From Verrucomicrobiia bacterium (GTDB taxonomy: Bacteria; Verrucomicrobiota; Verrucomicrobiia; Limisphaerales; JADLHS01), in NCBI GenBank assembly GCA_026125285.1, contig JAHCLO010000016.1:1-64000 (forward strand): 64,000 nt of DNA, written 5' to 3'. Position numbers and translations under genes: made by a program. Position 1 is the first letter of the stretch; the number at the start of each line of letters is the position of its first letter. The notes beneath the pieces were generated by a model that searched no databases, was not told where the DNA came from, and saw only the letters and a list, made by a program, of their open reading frames with translations. Shown in pieces: positions 61,839-64,000 of this stretch.

Positions 61839-64000
61839 CTATGGTGACGCGAAGCGCAAAGCATCACTTTCGATGGACACCTTGATCCGGCCGCCCGGCT
61901 GGAACTCACCCGCGAGCAACTTCGTGGCGAGCGGGTCGAGCAGATGTTCCTGGATGGCGCGCTTGAGCGGGCGGGCGCCAAATTGCGGGTCGTAGCCAGC
62001 TCTTGCCAGAAAGGACTTTGCCGCCTTGTCCACCTCGAGTACCAGATTCTGTTGGGCCAACCGCTGGTCCAACCGGGCGAGTTGGATGTCCACGATGCGG
62101 TCCAGTTCCGCCGCGCGCAAGCTGTGGAAAATGATGATGTCATCCACGCGATTCAGAAACTCAGGGCGGAAGTGCGCCTTCAACTCCAGCTTCACCACAC
62201 GCTCCAGTTCCGCCTCGTCCTTCACCGACCCTTCGCTGCCCGCATAGAACTCCTGGATCACGGGCGAGCCGACGTTGCTCGTCATGATCACGATGGTACT
62301 CTTGAAATCCACCATCCGCCCCTGCCCGTCGGTCAGGCGGCCATCGTCCAACACTTGCAGCAACACGTTGAAGACGTCGTGATGCGCTTTCTCAATTTCG
62401 TCGAAGAGCACGACCGAGTAAGGCCGGCGGCGCACGGCTTCGCTGAGTTGTCCGCCTTCGTCGTAACCAACGTAGCCCGGCGGCGCGCCAAGCAACCGCG
62501 CGACGGTGTGTTTCTCCATGTACTCGCTCATGTCAATCCGCACCATCGCGTTCTCGTCATCAAACAGAAATTCCGCCAGCGCGCGGGCGGTTTCGGTTTT
62601 GCCCACGCCGGTCGGGCCGAGGAAGATGAACGAACCAATGGGCCGGTTCGGATCCTGCAATCCGCTGCGCGAGCGGCGCACGGCGTTGGCCACCGCCTTG
62701 ACCGCCTCGGCCTGGCCGATGACGCGCTGCTGCAAACGTTCCTCCATGTGGAGCAGCTTCTCGCGTTCGCCTTCCAACATGCGCGCCACGGGGATATGCG
62801 TCCACGAAGCGACGACACGGGCGATGTCCTCGTCGGTCACTTCCTGCCGCAGCAGTGAGTGGCGCGCGGACTGCACCGACTGCTTTTCGATGTCGGCCAG
62901 CTTCTTTTCCAGTTCGGGAATCTTGCCGTATTGGATCTCCGCCGACTTCGTGAGATCGCCGCGCCGCTGCGCCTGTTCCAGTTCAATCCGTGCCTGCTCC
63001 AGTTGCTGTTGGACGATGCTGACGGCATTGACCGCGGTCTTTTCATTTTGCCATTGCGCGGTGAGGGCCTTGGACTGTTCCTTCAAATTGGCGAGTTCTT
63101 CGTCGAGCAACTTGAGCCGCTCCTTGCTCGCGGCGTCCTTCTCTTTGGCCAGCGAGGTGCGCTCAATCTCCAACTGCAGAATCTGTCGGTCCAACTGATC
63201 GAGTTCCGTGGGCTTGGAATCCAGTTCCATCTTGATGCGCGACGCCGCCTCGTCCACCAGATCAATCGCCTTGTCCGGCAGAAAACGGTCCGCGATGTAG
63301 CGATGCGACAAGGTGGTCGCCGCCACCAGCGCCGCGTCCTGGATCCGCACGCCGTGGTGAACCTCGTAGCGTTCCTTCAGCCCGCGCAAGATGGCAATGG
63401 TCGCCTCAACGGACGGCTCGGCCACCATCACCGGTTGAAAGCGCCGCTCCAGCGCCGGGTCCTTCTCAATGTGCTTGCGATACTCATCCAACGTCGTGGC
63501 CCCCACGCAACGCAACTCTCCCCGCGCGAGTTGCGGCTTCATGATGTTGGCCGCGTCCGTCGCGCCTTCGGCGGCGCCGGCCCCGACCAGGGTGTGCAAC
63601 TCGTCAATGAACAGAATGATCTTTCCCTCACTCGCGACGATCTCCTTGAGGAAAGCCTTGAGGCGGTCCTCAAACTCACCGCGATACTTGGCCCCCGCGA
63701 TCATCGCGCTCAGGTCCATCGCCACGAGCCGTTTGTGCTTGAGCGATTCCGGAATGTCCCCGCTGACGATGCGCCGGGCCAAGCCTTCCGCGATGGCGGT
63801 CTTGCCCACTCCCGGTTCGCCAATGAGCACCGGATTGTTCTTCGTGCGGCGGGTCAGCACCTGCATGACCCGGCGGATTTCCTCGTCGCGCCCGATTACC
63901 GGATCAATCTTGCCCTGCCGTGCCAGGGCCGTGAGGTCGCGGCCATACTTCTCCAGCGCCTGAAACTTCCCTTCCGGAGTCGGATCCGTCACCCGCTGAT
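61839..64000 (-). CDS. clpB: ClpB disaggregase, 5' end beyond window
   Basis: At least 720 codons of the Hsp100 disaggregase, which with DnaK rescues aggregated proteins. The frame continues beyond the window edge upstream of [21 protein letters not shown], so only the N-terminal substrate-binding domain is missing. First AAA+ domain: [30 protein letters not shown]-domain coiled coil follows ([27 protein letters not shown]...). Second AAA+ domain: [35 protein letters not shown] and the arginine finger region FNR as [13 protein letters not shown]-terminal domain RVIGQ start and [12 protein letters not shown] end are normal. It is upstream of purD, same strand. Confidence 0.96.
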   Translation of the reverse strand, partial: QRVTDPTPEGKFQALEKYGRDLTALARQGKIDPVIGRDEEIRRVMQVLTRRTKNNPVLIGEPGVGKTAIAEGLARRIVSGDIPESLKHKRLVAMDLSAMIAGAKYRGEFEDRLKAFLKEIVASEGKIILFIDELHTLVGAGAAEGATDAANIMKPQLARGELRCVGATTLDEYRKHIEKDPALERRFQPVMVAEPSVEATIAILRGLKERYEVHHGVRIQDAALVAATTLSHRYIADRFLPDKAIDLVDEAASRIKMELDSKPTELDQLDRQILQLEIERTSLAKEKDAASKERLKLLDEELANLKEQSKALTAQWQNEKTAVNAVSIVQQQLEQARIELEQAQRRGDLTKSAEIQYGKIPELEKKLADIEKQSVQSARHSLLRQEVTDEDIARVVASWTHIPVARMLEGEREKLLHMEERLQQRVIGQAEAVKAVANAVRRSRSGLQDPNRPIGSFIFLGPTGVGKTETARALAEFLFDDENAMVRIDMSEYMEKHTVARLLGAPPGYVGYDEGGQLSEAVRRRPYSVVLFDEIEKAHHDVFNVLLQVLDDGRLTDGQGRMVDFKSTIVIMTSNVGSPVIQEFYAGSEGSVKDEAELERVVKLELKAHFRPEFLNRVDDIIIFHSLRAAELDRIVDIQLARLDQRLAQQNLVLEVDKAAKSFLARAGYDPQFGARPLKRAIQEHLLDPLATKLLAGEFQPGGRIKVSIESDALRFASP

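Overview
The window looks like chromosomal DNA of a Verrucomicrobiota bacterium, most likely Limisphaerales/Pedosphaeraceae-like. The evidence is a PEP-CTERM protein, a TIGR03790 protein, several very long secreted proteins (fibronectin III, Ig-like, DUF11, CotH, chitobiase and autotransporter-strand modules), twin-arginine enzymes starting with an RRxF motif, ECF sigma factors carrying membrane extensions, a Zn-ribbon Ser/Thr kinase, and GC-rich palindromic intergenic repeats. This placement is inference; there is no rRNA in the window.

Layout. 1-6.7 kb: secreted proteins (an Ig-like fragment at the edge, a PEP-CTERM protein, an S8 protease next to a TIGR03790 protein) and a small membrane protein gene with a broken second copy. 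6.9-8.9 kb: a DivIC/FtsB-like protein, ribosome recycling factor, and a fluoride riboswitch driving crcB-DUF190. 8.9-12.7 kb: a 1261-residue modular secreted protein. 13.1-19.8 kb: a carbohydrate cluster (Tat-exported TIM-barrel isomerase-like protein, PmoA/DUF6807 protein, GH50-like and GH99-like glycosidases). 19.9-24.6 kb: a small secreted protein, a beta-barrel plus receiver pair, and an NtrB/NtrC-like sigma-54 two-component system. 25-32 kb: Dps, tRNA-Ser, tRNA-Ala, then a segment of about 4.8 kb between a partial tRNA-Phe copy and the intact tRNA-Phe gene. This segment carries a membrane-bound ECF sigma factor with TPR and lipoprotein genes. 32-37 kb: Gfo/Idh oxidoreductase, xerC-like recombinase, topoisomerase III. 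37.8-42.8 kb: a giant Ser/Thr kasese-type kinase gene overlapping a sigma factor gene by 4 nt. 43-45 kb: Pit phosphate transporter with its DUF47 partner. 45.8-51.2 kb: a 1795-residue CotH/lamin-tail surface protein. 51-55 kb: SigZ-like sigma factor, arsenite methyltransferase, secreted propeller-like protein. 55-59 kb: RNase R and a second membrane-anchored sigma factor. 59.5-64 kb: a hypothetical gene with a frameshifted DUF6036 nucleotidyltransferase gene, purD and clpB (5' truncated by the window edge).

Themes. Export and surface display dominate, and five unrelated secreted proteins end in one similar short C-terminal module. Regulation relies on ECF sigma factors (four) and phospho-signalling. 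Palindromic repeats are scattered between genes, and one lies in frame inside purD, adding about 22 codons. No CRISPR array, rRNA operon, prophage or recognisable transposase was seen.
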